Shown here piece after piece: positions 6,452-7,591 of a DNA stretch of 7,591 bases. The DNA is from JARRRL01 sp037380725 (GTDB lineage Bacteria > Pseudomonadota > Gammaproteobacteria > Pseudomonadales > JANQJO01): NCBI GenBank assembly GCA_037380725.1, contig JARRRL010000137.1, positions 1-7,591 on the forward strand. The letters are read 5' to 3'. The position numbers were made by a program, and so were the translations under genes. The notes under the pieces were generated by a model. The model was not told the origin of the DNA, made no database searches, and was given only the letters and a program-made list of their open reading frames with translations. Position 1 is the stretch's first letter. The number at the start of each line of letters is the position of its first letter.

Positions 6452-7225
6452 ATGACAACTGGAAGCGACTTTTCCCTCACCCGCGACATCAATAACAACA
6501 TGACTCATGCACCGTATTTACTGCAAGGCGCCCTCTTATTACTCCGCCCCGGCTACAAACGATTTATATTGATTCCCCTCGCATGCAACCTGGCCTTGTT
6601 TATTGTGAGTATGTTGGTGTTGATCAGCTATTTAAACCACGCGGCAGCGCAATACATGCAATGGATACCGGACTGGTTACAGGCTATCGAAGTGATCATG
6701 TGGTTCATCGTGGGGTTTGGTATTTTTTTCTTATACAGTCTGACGTTCACCAGTATTACGAATTTACTCGCCGCTCCTTTTAATGGTTTTTTATCGGAAA
6801 AGATTCAGGCTGATACAACGGGTGAACCCCTTCCCGATGACACACTCTGGTCCATGACTCTACGCACGCTGAAGCGTGAATTTCAAAAACTCCTGTATTT
6901 TGTGCTCTACGGACTATTGGTTTCCATCATCCTATTCATCATCAGTTTTATTCCTTTACTGAATGTGTGCGCACCGATATTGGGCATAGCGTGGGTTTGC
7001 TGGTCATTGGGGATACAATATATCGATTACGCTGCTGACAACAATCACATTGAATTCCAAGCATTACGCCGTTGGTGTGCGAAGCGCCGATTGCGGGTTG
7101 TGATGTATGGCGGCACTGTGCTGCTCATCACATTAATCCCCATCGTCAACGTCATTGTGATGTCGGCAGCCGTAGCGGGCGGCACACTGTTTTGGCTCAA
7201 CGAAAAACAGCACACAGCTTCGTGA
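6452..7225 (+). CDS. cysZ: CysZ/EI24-family sulfate transporter
   Basis: CysZ is an inner-membrane protein that brings sulfate into the cell for cysteine synthesis. From the ATG at 6452 the product has 257 residues, close to the 253 of E. coli CysZ. An ATG upstream at 6353 would add 33 basic residues with no family counterpart, and the 6452 start has GGA 9 bases upstream; an ATG at 6500 is also possible. Family landmarks are the amphipathic QGALLLLRPGYKRFILIPL (25-43), IPDWLQ at 72-77, LAAPFNGFLSEK at 106-117, LKREFQKLLYF at 140-150, LGIQYIDYAADNN at 187-199 and IPIVNVIVMSAAVAGGT at 229-245. Hydrophobic segments lie at about 38-60, 78-100, 148-168, 172-190 and 218-247, the last two regions being hairpin-like as in CysZ. 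The E. coli partner gene cysK is not present here. The stop codon abuts a 7-bp microsatellite. Confidence 0.88.
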   Translation: MTTGSDFSLTRDINNNMTHAPYLLQGALLLLRPGYKRFILIPLACNLALFIVSMLVLISYLNHAAAQYMQWIPDWLQAIEVIMWFIVGFGIFFLYSLTFTSITNLLAAPFNGFLSEKIQADTTGEPLPDDTLWSMTLRTLKREFQKLLYFVLYGLLVSIILFIISFIPLLNVCAPILGIAWVCWSLGIQYIDYAADNNHIEFQALRRWCAKRRLRVVMYGGTVLLITLIPIVNVIVMSAAVAGGTLFWLNEKQHTAS

Positions 7226-7253
7226 GAGATAAGAGATAAGAGATAAGAGATAA
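7226..7253 (+). repeat. (GAGATAA)4 heptanucleotide microsatellite
   Basis: Four exact copies of GAGATAA run without a break, starting one base after the cysZ TGA. A 7-bp unit shifts frame with each copy, but since it follows the stop and carries TAA itself, it should not change the CysZ protein. Confidence 0.95.
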
Positions 7254-7261
7254 AGCTTGAA

Positions 7262-7311
7262 AGCGACCAACGCGAAAAGTCCATACGTTTCCACTTCTCT
7301 CGAAGGTCGCT
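7262..7311. terminator. Imperfect 50-bp hairpin between convergent cysZ and the PEP-CTERM remnant
   Basis: AGCGACC (7262-7268) pairs with GGTCGCT (7305-7311). Inside, across a symmetric AA/AA bulge, CGCGAAAAGT (7271-7280) pairs with ACTTCTCTCG (7293-7302) at 8 of 10 positions, leaving a 12-base loop. In the minus-strand transcript one mismatch becomes a G-U pair, so that direction folds slightly better. The tails are GTCGTTT (plus) and TTCAAGCTTT (minus), so neither has a clean T-run. The position between convergent genes suggests a shared terminator. Confidence 0.45.
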
Positions 7312-7332
7312 GTCGTTTACGGCGCAGACCTA

Positions 7333-7494
7333 TCAGCTGAACAATCGACGACGACGCGTCACACCCAGTCCAAATAAGCCAAGGCTCATCAATACGAACA
7401 AGCTGGACTCAGAAACCGGCGTGCCACCCGTACAAGCTGGGTCCGTGGGATTTCGCGTGCAAAAATCTTGTAATGAAGCCTCCAAAATAAGCAG
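7333..7494 (-). pseudogene. Orphan C-terminus with PEP-CTERM-like sorting signal
   Basis: A 53-codon open frame on the minus strand is bounded upstream by an in-frame TGA (7497-7495) and ends at TGA (7335-7333). It has no ATG before the membrane helix and no ribosome-binding site. Its end has the three-part layout of PEP-CTERM proteins: a Pro-Val-Ser-Glu-Ser motif (residues 26-30, in place of the usual VPEP), a hydrophobic helix (SLFVLMSLGLFGLGV) and a basic tail RRRR followed by LFS. Just before it, DFCTRNPTDPACTGG looks like the end of an extracellular domain. In intact proteins of this kind, exosortase cuts the signal after secretion. Here the rest of the protein is missing, so this is probably the 3' remnant of a decayed or interrupted gene. 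A sequencing frameshift is the alternative: a 42-aa frame from ATG 7537 overlaps it in another frame but carries no signal peptide. Confidence 0.55.
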
Positions 7495-7538
7495 TCAGGA
7501 GATGCGATTTCGCTCTACCCATACACTCAACTTTCATG

Positions 7539-7585
7539 CCAATGTAAATAAATATATTTTTTTCAAAAAGTTATATTCACATTGG
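7539..7585. repeat. Imperfect inverted repeat near the right edge
   Basis: CCAATGTAAATA (7539-7550) and TATTCACATTGG (7574-7585) are complementary at 11 of 12 positions around a 23-base AT-rich spacer. It lies upstream of the orphan PEP-CTERM frame and could be a terminator of a gene outside the window, a regulatory palindrome, or the end of an inserted element. Confidence 0.4.
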
Positions 7586-7591
7586 GTCAAT

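Noticed and set aside
7045..7284. Minus-strand 79-codon frame across the end of cysZ
   Set aside because: Mostly antisense to the conserved CysZ C-terminus, and its N-terminus is a translation of the GAGATAA repeat.
7409..7537. 42-aa minus-strand frame from ATG 7537 as a small gene or the missing N-terminus of the PEP-CTERM protein
   Set aside because: No signal peptide, no clear ribosome-binding site, and it overlaps the PEP-CTERM frame in a different frame; the latter has the recognisable motif.
1..7591. CRISPR array, insertion sequence, tRNA/rRNA, toxin-antitoxin or defence system
   Set aside because: Looked for on both strands; no spaced repeats, transposase or integrase motifs, cloverleaf sequences or defence-type domains were seen.

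Overview
The window looks like ordinary chromosome from a gammaproteobacterium; the genus cannot be set from the sequence alone. Three things support this: an AceA collinear with the E. coli enzyme, a CysZ-type transporter, and the folC-dedD gene pair that sits next to cvpA/purF in many gammaproteobacteria. A PEP-CTERM-like tail near the right edge hints at a lineage that has or had exosortase-type sorting.

Layout. Positions 1-2017 (minus strand) hold folC and, nine bases downstream of it, the 5' part of a DedD/SPOR-type cell-division gene that starts at GTG and runs off the left edge. A divergent intergenic region (about 2018-2281) separates folC from aceA (isocitrate lyase, plus strand, 2282-3631). 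After a strong 12-bp stem-loop comes an outer-membrane beta-barrel gene that looks FadL/TodX-like (stop at 5100). An AT-rich intergenic region follows, then a CtlX-type citrulline/guanidino-group hydrolase (stop at 6328) and a CysZ/EI24-family membrane protein (6452-7225) with a plausible promoter of its own. The last 366 bases hold a (GAGATAA)4 microsatellite, a 50-bp imperfect hairpin, and on the minus strand a 53-codon orphan C-terminus ending in a PEP-CTERM-like hydrophobic/RRRR signal.

The genes do not form one pathway. FolC makes folylpolyglutamates, AceA opens the glyoxylate shunt, the barrel may bring in hydrophobic substrates (fatty acids would suit the shunt, but this is inference), CtlX handles citrulline-like compounds, and CysZ imports sulfate.

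I found no mobile element, CRISPR array, RNA gene or new multi-gene system. The least ordinary signals are a run of short tandem duplications (17, 12, 15 and 15 bp in folC-dedD, 14 bp upstream of aceA, 7 bp after cysZ) and the orphan PEP-CTERM tail. The 17-bp duplication appears to have rebuilt the folC stop and the dedD ribosome-binding site.
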